A DNA stretch of 28,695 nt, taken from the NCBI GenBank assembly GCA_030590405.1, contig JAUUYO010000004.1, forward strand, positions 1-28,695. The letters run 5' to 3'. This document shows, piece after piece, positions 1 to 6,826 of this stretch. The notes below the pieces were generated by a model, which ran no database searches, had not been told where the DNA came from, and worked only from the letters and a program-made list of their open reading frames with translations. The stretch comes from Kangiellaceae bacterium (GTDB lineage Bacteria; Pseudomonadota; Gammaproteobacteria; Enterobacterales; Kangiellaceae). A program made the translations under genes and the position numbers. Every line of letters starts with the position of its first letter. Within the stretch, counting starts at the first letter, position 1.

Positions 1-1
1 A

Positions 2-43
2 CATCTGGATAACTATTTGCAAGGGAAGGCCTGGCATGAGTAA
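2..43 (+). CDS. C-terminal end of an upstream gene (partial)
   Basis: A reading frame is open from the first bases of the window and ends with TAA at 41-43, giving the tail LDNYLQGKAWHE. It overlaps the ATG of the DUF1653 gene at 36 by 8 bases, an arrangement typical of translationally coupled neighbours. Thirteen residues are too few to assign a family. It may be a chance open frame, but the tight overlap and the lack of any other promoter space before position 36 favour a real upstream gene. Confidence 0.35.
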   Translation, partial: HLDNYLQGKAWHE

Positions 44-350
44 GACTGGCGTAAATGATAGCGGAGACCTTTCTCAGAATATTCAGTCGGGTCGATATCG
101 TCATTATAAAGGCGGTGAGTATCAGGTTATCGATACCGCGATCCACAGTGAAACAGAAGAGTTGCTGGTGGTTTACAGGCCCCTATATAGTAAAAAAGAG
201 CATAGTAAAAAAGAGCATAGTAAAAAAGAGCATAGTAAAAAAGAACATGGTGAACAAAAACTGTGGGTACGCCCGTTTGAGATGTTTGTTGGTAGTTTGA
301 TCGTTGACGGTCAAGAAGTACCACGGTTTAAGTATATAGGCGAAGTTTAG
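36..350 (+). CDS. DUF1653 domain protein with an inserted SKKEH repeat
   Basis: 104 residues. The order GRYRHYKGGEYQV...HSETEELLVVYRPLY...LWVRPFEMF...VPRFKYIG is the DUF1653 pattern, a small cytoplasmic domain of unknown biochemical role. A good ribosome binding site (AAGGGAAGG, about 21-29) precedes the ATG at 36. Between the VYRPLY strand and the LWVRP strand, where family members have a short turn, the protein carries four copies of Ser-Lys-Lys-Glu-His (residues 52-71). They are encoded by four 15-bp DNA units, so the insert is a recent in-frame expansion in a surface loop and the core domain is intact. The next gene begins about 175 bp downstream. The family assignment is firm; function is unknown. 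Confidence 0.88.
   Translation: MSKTGVNDSGDLSQNIQSGRYRHYKGGEYQVIDTAIHSETEELLVVYRPLYSKKEHSKKEHSKKEHSKKEHGEQKLWVRPFEMFVGSLIVDGQEVPRFKYIGEV
189..248 (+). repeat. 15-bp tandem repeat, 4 units, inside DUF1653 gene
   Basis: Units at 189-203, 204-218, 219-233 and 234-248 read AGTAAAAAAGAGCAT. The first three are identical and the fourth has one G-to-A change that is silent (GAG to GAA). The period is a multiple of three, so gain or loss of a unit changes protein length by five residues without a frameshift. The A6 tracts in each unit make slippage plausible. Confidence 0.95.
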
Positions 351-525
351 GATTGAATGTTTTTTGTACCTCTGTGTAATAAAAAACGGCTCATAGAGAC
401 TAAGTTAGTATTCTAGAACTAATTGGTAAATCGATTTGTTTAGCAAATCTATTGTGCCTCACCAGGCTGTTTTGATAACACCGTCCACCCATAACTCCTT
501 GACTCATGGTGACTTATTGTCCTTG

Positions 526-1032
526 ATGCAAAAGCAAGCTTACGAAAAACACTTTGAGGAAACTCTTAACCAGCATGATGCCGCTATTTCGCGTGTGATC
601 AGCAGTTATGAAATTATCAAAGCACGGCAAGAAGAGTTGTATCAGGAAATTTCGGTGGCTTTGTGGAAGGCTCTGGCAAAATTTGATAGTCAGTCCAGTC
701 TTAAAACCTATGTTCTCAGTATCGCTCACAAACGCGCTATTTCCCATGTCGCAAAATATGCCCGTGAGCCTCGCTCTACTGAACTCAATGAATTTGAAAT
801 GCCGGTCAATAATTGTCCAAGTGAGCAATTATCACATGCTCAGCGAATGAGCAAACTATTGTTTGCTTTGCGCCAACTACCAATGCTGGAAAGGCAACTA
901 GTCACTTTGGCATTGGAAGGGGTTAGCTATAAAGATATTGCTGAAATTTTAGGTATGACAACTAACCTGGTCGGTGTGAAACTTAACCGGGCAAAAACAA
1001 AACTTAAAACTTTAATGACTTCTGCGAATTGA
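526..1032 (+). CDS. ECF-type RNA polymerase sigma-70 family factor
   Basis: A sigma-70 family protein of about 168 residues from ATG 526. The same frame is open upstream to a TTG at 436 (198 residues). Neither start has a convincing ribosome binding site, so the true start is uncertain; I chose the ATG because sigma homology begins just after it. Region 2 is recognisable in LYQEISVALWKALAKFD, SSLKTYVLSIAHKRAISH. Region 4 is LPMLERQLVTLALEGVSYKDIAEILGMTTNLVGVKLNRA, with a helix-turn-helix for -35 recognition. It would direct polymerase to a small regulon. It ends in TGA three bases before the ATG of a four-helix membrane protein, so the two are co-translated and the neighbour is a candidate membrane-bound regulator. 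The ECF subgroup is not recognised. Confidence 0.85.
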   Translation: MQKQAYEKHFEETLNQHDAAISRVISSYEIIKARQEELYQEISVALWKALAKFDSQSSLKTYVLSIAHKRAISHVAKYAREPRSTELNEFEMPVNNCPSEQLSHAQRMSKLLFALRQLPMLERQLVTLALEGVSYKDIAEILGMTTNLVGVKLNRAKTKLKTLMTSAN

Positions 1033-1034
1033 AA

Positions 1035-1625
1035 ATGACACAACCACACGATCAAACTAACCAGGAATGGCAACGGTTACAAGAAGACTGGCAAAGCTAT
1101 CAACCGGATATCGTTAAACTCAAAAAACGCATCGCCTGGGTCACCTGGCGAATGGTCGCTATTTTAATGTTAGATGTGGTTTTTTTACTCGGTTATATTC
1201 CTTTTATTCTATATTGGTTTTTTTATGAAGAACCTTCCTTGGCGATGAAATTATGGCATTATGCAATGGTTCCACTGATTGTCTATGGAGTTTATTGGGA
1301 CTTTAAACTCAGGTTACCTTTGTTTAAGTTAGAAAACGAATCGACTAAAGGAATTTTGGGGTTTTATTTAAAAAGGGTTGATGCGGGGATTAAGCTCGGC
1401 GATCTGGGTTTTAAGTTTTGTTTATTCTTGGTAGTGCTCTTCGTCGTCTGGGTTGGGGCGAGCTTCTATTTCGATTTGGGCGAAGAAAAACTGCAAAAGG
1501 CCTCTTTTATTATTTTTGGTACTGTGTTGATCAGTTTACTTGGTGTCATTATGTATTGGTACCGAAATAAAAAACGCAAAGAATTTATCCGACTGCAAGC
1601 TTTATGGAAAGAATTTTTGGAGTGA
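1035..1625 (+). CDS. Four-helix inner-membrane protein, sigma-factor partner candidate
   Basis: 196 residues from ATG 1035; a TTG at 1029 would add two residues and overlap the sigma stop. The layout is a cytoplasmic N-terminal region of about 35 residues (rich in Q, W, K), a hydrophobic pair around 37-62, helices around 72-88, 133-155 and 165-183, then a basic tail (YRNKKRKEF). No zinc-binding HxxxCxxC anti-sigma motif, FecR domain or other catalytic motif is visible, and I do not recognise the family. Immediate coupling to an ECF sigma gene suggests, by the usual gene organisation of such factors, that it holds or releases that sigma factor at the membrane. That role is inference only. Confidence 0.75.
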   Translation: MTQPHDQTNQEWQRLQEDWQSYQPDIVKLKKRIAWVTWRMVAILMLDVVFLLGYIPFILYWFFYEEPSLAMKLWHYAMVPLIVYGVYWDFKLRLPLFKLENESTKGILGFYLKRVDAGIKLGDLGFKFCLFLVVLFVVWVGASFYFDLGEEKLQKASFIIFGTVLISLLGVIMYWYRNKKRKEFIRLQALWKEFLE

Positions 1626-1643
1626 ATTAATCTCTCTGGGTTA

Positions 1644-1772
1644 AATTCCCCCGTAGCTTGCTGCGTAATAATGTAGGTTGGCCTTTAGGCCAATATTGAG
1701 CGATAAATTTTTGGCCTAAAGGCCAACCTACGTTAATGAGGAAACACCCCGCCAGCTTGCTGCGGGAATTTT
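1644..1772. repeat. Composite REP/MITE-like palindromic element
   Basis: A non-coding element lies between the ends of two convergent genes. Its core is a perfect 21-bp inverted repeat, left arm 1673-1693 and right arm 1711-1731 (inner part TTGGCCTAAAGGCCAA-like), with a 17-bp loop. It is flanked on both sides by a short direct repeat, AGCTTGCTGCG at 1655-1665 and 1754-1764, each preceded by CCCCG. The right-hand flank can itself fold through CCCGC/GCGGG. No transposase is present. The layout is that of dispersed extragenic palindromes of gammaproteobacteria, and it may also serve as a bidirectional transcription stop. Confidence 0.8.
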
Positions 1773-1810
1773 TATTCTTGCCAGTGTTAATGATGCTTCG
1801 CAAACATTGC

Positions 1811-2452
1811 TCAAAAAACAACCAGATAACCAGTTATTATTCGGGCCATATTCATTAAAAATGAAAATATCGGTACGCCCATAAAACTGAGTACCACTAA
1901 CCCCATTAATGCCATGCTGCCATATTGTGCATTCCAACGTTCATATTTATAGGCATGTTGTCGGGTAAGAAAATAGGGGAGGATGTAATGGCCGTCTAAT
2001 GGACCAATCGGTAGTAAGTTAAATAGCATTAACAATATATTAATGAAGGCCATATATTGAAGAAAGGTCATAGGACCGGTTTGTGTCAGGTAAGTGATAT
2101 CAAAATGAAATGCCGCGGCCAATAAATTGATACTTAAAAAAGCTAAGATTAAATTCATTCCTGGGCCAGCGGCAGAAACCCAGGCAGAAGCATAATAAGA
2201 ATTAAATCGTCTAGGATCGGTCGGAACAGGTTTTGCGAACCCAAAACCGATTGTTGCGACCATCAATAAACCCATAGGATCAATGTGGGCGATCGGATTA
2301 AGGGTTAGTCGTCCCATTCTTTCTGCGGTATCATCGCCAAATTTTTTGGCCGTCCAGGCATGGCCAAATTCGTGAAATGAGAGTGAGATGATAATTGCCA
2401 ATAAGATTAATATAAACAGCTCGACCTGTCCCTGAAATAATAAACTAATCAC
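1811..2452 (-). CDS. Site-2 protease family (M50) integral membrane metalloprotease
   Basis: 213 residues, starting at GTG 2452. Helix 1 leads directly into the zinc motif HEFGH at residues 27-31, followed by AERMGRLTLNPIAHIDPMG, the usual continuation in compact M50 proteases. The third zinc ligand lies in NLLPIGPLDG (Asp near residue 153). Four to six membrane helices are visible and there is no PDZ domain, matching the minimal bacterial M50B type. Such enzymes cut substrates inside the membrane; the substrate cannot be read here. The 3' end lies near the composite repeat. The next gene on this strand (2472-3203) is only 19 bp upstream, so they are probably co-transcribed. All catalytic residues are present. 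Confidence 0.88.
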   Translation of the reverse strand: MISLLFQGQVELFILILLAIIISLSFHEFGHAWTAKKFGDDTAERMGRLTLNPIAHIDPMGLLMVATIGFGFAKPVPTDPRRFNSYYASAWVSAAGPGMNLILAFLSINLLAAAFHFDITYLTQTGPMTFLQYMAFINILLMLFNLLPIGPLDGHYILPYFLTRQHAYKYERWNAQYGSMALMGLVVLSFMGVPIFSFLMNMARIITGYLVVF

Positions 2453-2471
2453 AGTTTTGCCTTTTTAAGTT

Positions 2472-3203
2472 CTAATTATTAATGCTAGGCAAATAATAAA
2501 TATGATTGCCCGGATAGTCACTACTTTCTTCAACCGTGATAGTTTTGTACCAAGGCTGTTGTGTCATTGAAGCATAAAGAGAGTTCCAACTCTCATCATT
2601 ATTGGTATTTACTTCTAGTCGGCACATTTGAGTATTGCAACTTAAGGTCTGAATAAAATGATCGCCGTTGAGATCATTTTCAGTTAAAAAATTAGCGATA
2701 GAGGTTTCGTATTGATTTGACCAATCGTTTTTATCGGTCGAACTATTAAAGGATTTTTTCATCGCCTCCAGTTCGGTTCCAGACAATTCAAGTACGATCC
2801 CTTTAAAACGATCGACAAAGGAGTCCTTCATACTTTCTTCAAAATCCGTCATCGACATTTTCTTTAAATGCTGTTCTTGTGTTTCATCAGCAGGATTTTG
2901 CTGATTGAGTTGTGATTCATTTTTTAAGCCAGAATCGTTTTTGTCTGTTTTGCCAGACAGGTCTACCAATTGGGATTTCAGGGCGCTTATCTGGTTATTT
3001 TTGTCATCAATAATAGTTTGATAGTTTTCTATATCTAGTTGATGATTGCCGGGTAATAAATGTTGCTCGGTCGCTAGCGGGGGATTTAGCTGGGTGGCTG
3101 CTGAGGGGATTACTATGTCGCTAGTATTGAGATAAAACCATGCGGTCGCGGATAAGAAGCCAAGTAAGAAGAGGGCAATGTTTAAAATAAGTCGTTTGTT
3201 CAA
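2472..3203 (-). CDS. Membrane-anchored periplasmic protein of unknown function
   Basis: 243 residues. The start is TTG at 3203, supported by AGAAGGAA six to seven bases upstream. One N-terminal hydrophobic segment (about 5-27) should anchor it in the inner membrane. A polar, coiled-coil-like stretch follows (about 55-90, IDDKNNQISALKSQLVDL), then a low-complexity Asn/Gln linker and a globular C-terminal part. That part holds two cysteines, C189 and C194, in SCNTQMCRLEV. A C-x4-C-R-hydrophobic-E pattern of this kind recurs in small periplasmic domains, where a disulfide is likely. I do not recognise a named family. It lies 19 bp upstream of the M50 protease gene and is probably in the same transcript, which makes a functional link possible but unproven. 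Confidence 0.7.
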   Translation of the reverse strand: MNKRLILNIALFLLGFLSATAWFYLNTSDIVIPSAATQLNPPLATEQHLLPGNHQLDIENYQTIIDDKNNQISALKSQLVDLSGKTDKNDSGLKNESQLNQQNPADETQEQHLKKMSMTDFEESMKDSFVDRFKGIVLELSGTELEAMKKSFNSSTDKNDWSNQYETSIANFLTENDLNGDHFIQTLSCNTQMCRLEVNTNNDESWNSLYASMTQQPWYKTITVEESSDYPGNHIYYLPSINN

Positions 3204-3730
3204 TTTTGATTCCTTCTGTAAATCAGCTACATTATCAATGAGTCATTATTTTGTGACTATTTTGGAAAAATCAACCAACCCACCAAACTTACAATAACAA
3301 ACTAAGCCTATTAGGGTCATCTAATTAAATGTTACCTCAGGTTAACTGCCAATCCGTTGTCGATGATAATAAACGGAGAGAAAATTCTTCAAATTAGGCT
3401 GTTCAAATAAAAATGCTGTGCTGCAATAAATGATACATTCGGTCACTCATCCGTGAATAATCCCTATAATTCCCAATAAGCTGATTAAAAACAAAGAGAT
3501 AGACGGTTTGTATTGTAGTTAGACTATCTGATAGTATAACTAACTGGAAGTAACAGGTCGGAGTAGCTTGAGTCCAAGGTGACAGCCAGTTACTCTTTCA
3601 TAACAATAATAACATCGGACCAGTGACCAATACGCCTGAAACCAAGGTTTTTGGAAGCTTTGAACAAATTTCCATCAGTTCAAAAAATATTAATTATAAG
3701 AAGTAACCCTAAATCGTAGGAGAAGGAATC
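3204..3730. other. 527-bp divergent regulatory region
   Basis: No gene of convincing length is present. The half nearest the minus-strand gene shows no clear motif. The right half holds the candidate promoter and palindrome at 3513-3542, then a predicted leader of about 185 nt. That leader has pairing segments TAACTGG (3541-3547) with CCAGTTA (3586-3592), the alternative AGTAAC/GTTACT, and a TTGAAC...GTTCAA inverted repeat at 3660-3683 shortly before the receptor's ribosome binding site. Confidence 0.6.
3513..3542 (+). promoter_or_regulatory. Candidate promoter overlapped by a 27-bp palindromic operator
   Basis: A -35-like TTGTAG (3513-3518) and a -10-like TATAAC (3535-3540) are separated by 16 bp. 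Overlapping both is an inverted repeat with 13-bp arms at 3516-3528 and 3530-3542 around a central T, matching at 12 of 13 positions. The centre reads ACTATCTGATAGT. A site covering the promoter is the classical position for a dimeric repressor. It does not match a Fur box, and the regulator is unknown. The promoter boxes are weak on their own; the palindrome is the stronger observation. Confidence 0.5.
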
Positions 3731-6226
3731 GTGAGAAATCAAAACAAATTGTTAGTGTCCCTTGCCGTCAGTATGGCACTCTACGGGACAAATCTTGCGG
3801 CTGAAGACGCCGAGCAGGATGAAGAAGCCAGTAATGTCATAATTGTTACGGCGCAAAAACGTAGCGAGCGCATTACTGAGGTGCCGATAGCTATTTCGGT
3901 TTTTTCTGCAGAAACGATCGATCAAACGGGTATTCAGGAATTGAGAGAATTAGGTGATTTCATTCCTAATATGGTAGTTACTCAAGGAACCGATTTTAAC
4001 TCAAGAATCCTTATTCGTGGTGTTGGTGCCCCGAGTCGAAATATTGGTTTTGATTCCCGAGTGGGAGTATATCTTGATGGGGTTTATTTAGGTCAAGGGC
4101 CTTCGGTTAACCAAGATTTAGTTGATTTGGAACGCGTTGAAGTACTTCGTGGTCCTCAGGGAACTTTATTTGGAAAAAATACGGTTGCTGGTGCGGTTAG
4201 TCTGGTTTCTAAAAAACCTAGCGGAGAATTTGAAGGAAAAGCGACTTTAGGAGTTGGTAATTTTAATGCTGTTGAGGCGAAATTGAGTGTAGACTTTGCT
4301 TTGAGTGACATAGTTGCTGCAAAAATCGCTTTGTCCTCAAGAACCAGAGATGGATACGTAAAAAATGTTTATCAGGAAGGGCAATTACCGACCACTTTAA
4401 ATACCGTTGTTGGAGGCGTTCCTATTTTTGGTATTTCTTTACCTTTTCCGATTGAAACCGATACACCGCCAGATACTTCTGATAAATTAAATAATCAGGA
4501 TACACAGTCCTATCGAGTACAACTCAGAATACAACCATCGGATAACTTGGATATTAATATTGCAATTGATGGTTTGGATTCGGAGAGAAACCCTATTTTA
4601 GCTTTGGCCAAAACGACTACGTTTGGAGATACGCTGGATCACTTTGCTGATATTGATAACAATGAAGTTAATTGGGATTTTAACGGTGGTGAAACCAGAG
4701 ATATTTTTGGTGCAAATATCAACGTGGAATATGAATTTGCCAATGAATATACCTTACGTTCTATAACGGCGGTCAGGGAAACAGAGATTAATTATCAAAA
4801 TGATCTCGATTATTCGCCGATAGATTTTATAACTTTAGAATATATTGACAATTACGATCAGACCACCCAGGAATTTCAATTGATTTCGCCTGATGACGCT
4901 GCTTTTAAATATGTCGTGGGCTATTACTATTATTCTCAAGATTCATCCACTTTTAGAGAAGTACCAACCGGAAGCGCTGGGGCCTTTTTTGGCGCGGATC
5001 AAAATAGAGCGACAACCAGTAAAGGTACTGTCGATACAGAAAGTTCTGCTCTTTATATCAGCGGTAGTTACGAGTTTAATGACCAATGGAAGCTCGGTTT
5101 TGGCGGACGATATTCAGATGAAACTAAAGATATTGTGTGGAATCTGGATGGAGCTGGCTCGGGAGTGTTTGGTATTGGTTGTACTGGAGGATTAGGCTGT
5201 TTTGATGGCACTGGCGCACCGATCCCGCTTGCGGAAATTGGTGATCTGGTTGATTCGCGAAATGACACCAATTTTTCACCAGCCATTAGTCTTAACTATG
5301 CCATTTCTGACACAGTTAATACTTACGCTAAATACTCAACAGGTTTTAAGTCGGGAGGATTTAATTTAGATTATATCTCTCAGGCTGGAGTTGATGAAGG
5401 TGTTGCCTTTCGTAAAGAAACAGTAGACAGTATTGAGCTTGGACTTAAGACCAGTTTACTGGAAGAGCGTTTATCAATAAGTATGGCTTATTTTGATGCA
5501 CAATATGAGGACTATCAGGTTAATCAGTTTGTTGATTTGGGACTTGATCAGATTACAGGCACTCAACTTACCTCAATAACTATTACTAACGCGGCTGAAG
5601 TTGATACCAATGGCTTTGAATTTGAAGCAACCTTTAAGGTTACTGATGAGTTCACCGTTAATGGTTCTTTTGGTATTTTGGATGCTACTTTTGCCGATTT
5701 TCCTGATGGAACAACCGAAATCATAACTTCAGATGACGTTCAGCCTGGTGAAACTGTTGGAGAAGGGCGACGTATAAATGCCAAAGGCAATAAATTGCCT
5801 AGCTCTTCAGATTTTAATGCGGCGTTAGGCTTGCAGTATTACGCTAGCATCGATTCCATGAGTTCCGATTTATTACTTAGGTTAGATGTGACTCACACTG
5901 GAGAGTATTTCACCACCATCCAAAATGAATCCACACGAGTACTCCCTGGCACACACGATTTGACTTTTGCGCTAGATTTTCCCCATTCAGCAGCAGCAGG
6001 CAACCCCCCTGTTACTATTCAATATGGTGAAGTTGAAGCAACGACTATTCTAAATGCTCGTATTGGTCTTATCGACCAGCAAGGAGACTGGGAAGTGTAT
6101 TTGTGGGGACGTAACCTGACTGATGAAGATGCGCCAGTAGATAGTATTCGCGAGTTTTTTGGAACTTTGGCTTTTACTCCTCGTCAACCACGAACTTATG
6201 GGATTGAGGCGACTTATAACTTCTAA
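3731..6226 (+). CDS. TonB-dependent outer-membrane receptor
   Basis: 831 residues. GTG start with a strong ribosome binding site (TAGGAGAAGG). Signal peptide of about 24 residues (ends NLAA). A TonB-box-like VIIVTAQKR follows, then the plug domain (VPIAISVFSAETI...LRGPQGTLFGKNTVAGAVSLVSKKP, about residues 50-165) and a 22-strand-type barrel to the C-terminal TYGIEATYNF with a terminal aromatic. It imports a scarce ligand across the outer membrane using TonB energy. The VTAQKR plug type is common in marine and sphingomonad receptors of unknown ligand. It lacks an N-terminal STN domain, so it is not a FecA-type signaller. It stands alone between its regulatory region and a terminator, and is only distantly similar to the two receptors at 14.4-20.1 kb. 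Confidence 0.93.
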   Translation: MRNQNKLLVSLAVSMALYGTNLAAEDAEQDEEASNVIIVTAQKRSERITEVPIAISVFSAETIDQTGIQELRELGDFIPNMVVTQGTDFNSRILIRGVGAPSRNIGFDSRVGVYLDGVYLGQGPSVNQDLVDLERVEVLRGPQGTLFGKNTVAGAVSLVSKKPSGEFEGKATLGVGNFNAVEAKLSVDFALSDIVAAKIALSSRTRDGYVKNVYQEGQLPTTLNTVVGGVPIFGISLPFPIETDTPPDTSDKLNNQDTQSYRVQLRIQPSDNLDINIAIDGLDSERNPILALAKTTTFGDTLDHFADIDNNEVNWDFNGGETRDIFGANINVEYEFANEYTLRSITAVRETEINYQNDLDYSPIDFITLEYIDNYDQTTQEFQLISPDDAAFKYVVGYYYYSQDSSTFREVPTGSAGAFFGADQNRATTSKGTVDTESSALYISGSYEFNDQWKLGFGGRYSDETKDIVWNLDGAGSGVFGIGCTGGLGCFDGTGAPIPLAEIGDLVDSRNDTNFSPAISLNYAISDTVNTYAKYSTGFKSGGFNLDYISQAGVDEGVAFRKETVDSIELGLKTSLLEERLSISMAYFDAQYEDYQVNQFVDLGLDQITGTQLTSITITNAAEVDTNGFEFEATFKVTDEFTVNGSFGILDATFADFPDGTTEIITSDDVQPGETVGEGRRINAKGNKLPSSSDFNAALGLQYYASIDSMSSDLLLRLDVTHTGEYFTTIQNESTRVLPGTHDLTFALDFPHSAAAGNPPVTIQYGEVEATTILNARIGLIDQQGDWEVYLWGRNLTDEDAPVDSIREFFGTLAFTPRQPRTYGIEATYNF

Positions 6227-6248
6227 TCTGTGATTGGAGTTTGTATCT

Positions 6249-6276
6249 AAAAAGGGAAACTTTGGTTTCCCTTTTT
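6249..6276. terminator. Rho-independent terminator, bidirectional
   Basis: Stem AAAAAGGGAAAC (6249-6260), loop TTTG and complement GTTTCCCTTTTT (6265-6276), 23 bp after the receptor stop. The T-run on the plus strand and the matching A-run upstream let it act in both directions. It also lies at the 3' end of the minus-strand dipeptidase remnant. Confidence 0.9.
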
Positions 6277-6646
6277 ATTGAACTTCATCCGGTAAATTCT
6301 CCAATAATACTCGTCTAACATTTTCTCCCATGATTAATCGAATATCACTTTCGGACACATCTAATTTTAATAATTCTTCAACAATCAAAGGCAAGCCAGT
6401 CACATCAAATACACTGGCAATCGCGCCATCAAAATCAGAGCCAAGAGCAACATGTTTAGTACCAATTAAATCGGATGTATAATTTGATGGCTTTGGCAAT
6501 ATCTTTTGCTTGAGTGCCGCATATAGCCTGTTTAAATATTGCAATGCCCACAACTCCGCCAATCCTGTTTTTGGTTTTAATTGGTTGGACATTAGTCTAG
6601 ATATTAAAAGAGAAACTTCAGGAAGCCTTGATGAGTTTATTATTAG
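6275..6646 (-). pseudogene. C-terminal remnant of a membrane dipeptidase (peptidase M19)
   Basis: About 105 residues from ATG 6592, with the frame open back to a stop at 6647-6649. The segment TKHVALGSDFDGA, FDVTGLPLIVEELL, IRLIMGENVRRVLLENLP is the C-terminal part of M19 renal-dipeptidase-like enzymes, including the SDFDG metal-site region. Complete family members have roughly 350-450 residues. The N-terminal two thirds, with the HxD metal ligands and the bridging Glu, are missing, and no matching coding sequence exists between here and the M16 gene. The fragment cannot be active on its own. A MITE-like palindrome (6723-6749) and a tandem repeat lie on the broken side, marking a rearranged stretch. 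Confidence 0.82.
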
Positions 6647-6722
6647 TTACGCTTGGTGGGATGTTTCATTTTGTATCAGTTCACTTAGGGCTGGAGCAAG
6701 AGTAATTTATGTTTTTGTCTGA

Positions 6723-6749
6723 TGTAGGGCGCATGCGGTGCGCCTTACA
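6723..6749. repeat. Short REP-like palindrome
   Basis: TGTAGGGCGCA (6723-6733) faces TGCGCCTTACA (6739-6749) across five bases, with one mismatch that would be a G-U pair in RNA. It lies between the dipeptidase remnant and the M16 operon end, both on the minus strand. It may be a relic mobile repeat and a weak stop for M16 transcripts; there is no T-run on the minus strand. Confidence 0.6.
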
Positions 6750-6778
6750 AGGATTATTAATGTCCAGATAGATTAATT

Positions 6779-6826
6779 CTCAAATATACTAATACTCAAA
6801 TATACTAATACTCAAATGTATTAATA
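6779..6826. repeat. 16-bp tandem repeat, 3 units, across the end of the M16 gene
   Basis: Units at 6779-6794, 6795-6810 and 6811-6826 read CTCAAATATACTAATA, the third with two differences. On the minus strand the third unit encodes the last residues of the M16 protein (NTFE) and the second supplies its TAG stop (6805-6807). The period is not a multiple of three, so changes in copy number could alter the C-terminus. Confidence 0.9.

Noticed and set aside
3541..3730. Possible riboswitch in the long leader of the first TonB-dependent receptor.
   Set aside because: I compared it by eye with cobalamin, TPP, glycine, SAM and preQ1 consensus blocks and found no match, so it is described only as a leader with possible stems.
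5068..5286. Antisense frames of 60-130 residues inside the receptor and peptidase genes.
   Set aside because: They follow the codon structure of the genes on the other strand, have no ribosome binding sites or recognisable domains, and are shadows.
6603..6707. Short plus-strand frame ending in FHFVSVHLGLEQE, opposite and beyond the dipeptidase remnant.
   Set aside because: About 34 residues between stops, no ribosome binding site and no family recognised; best explained as chance.
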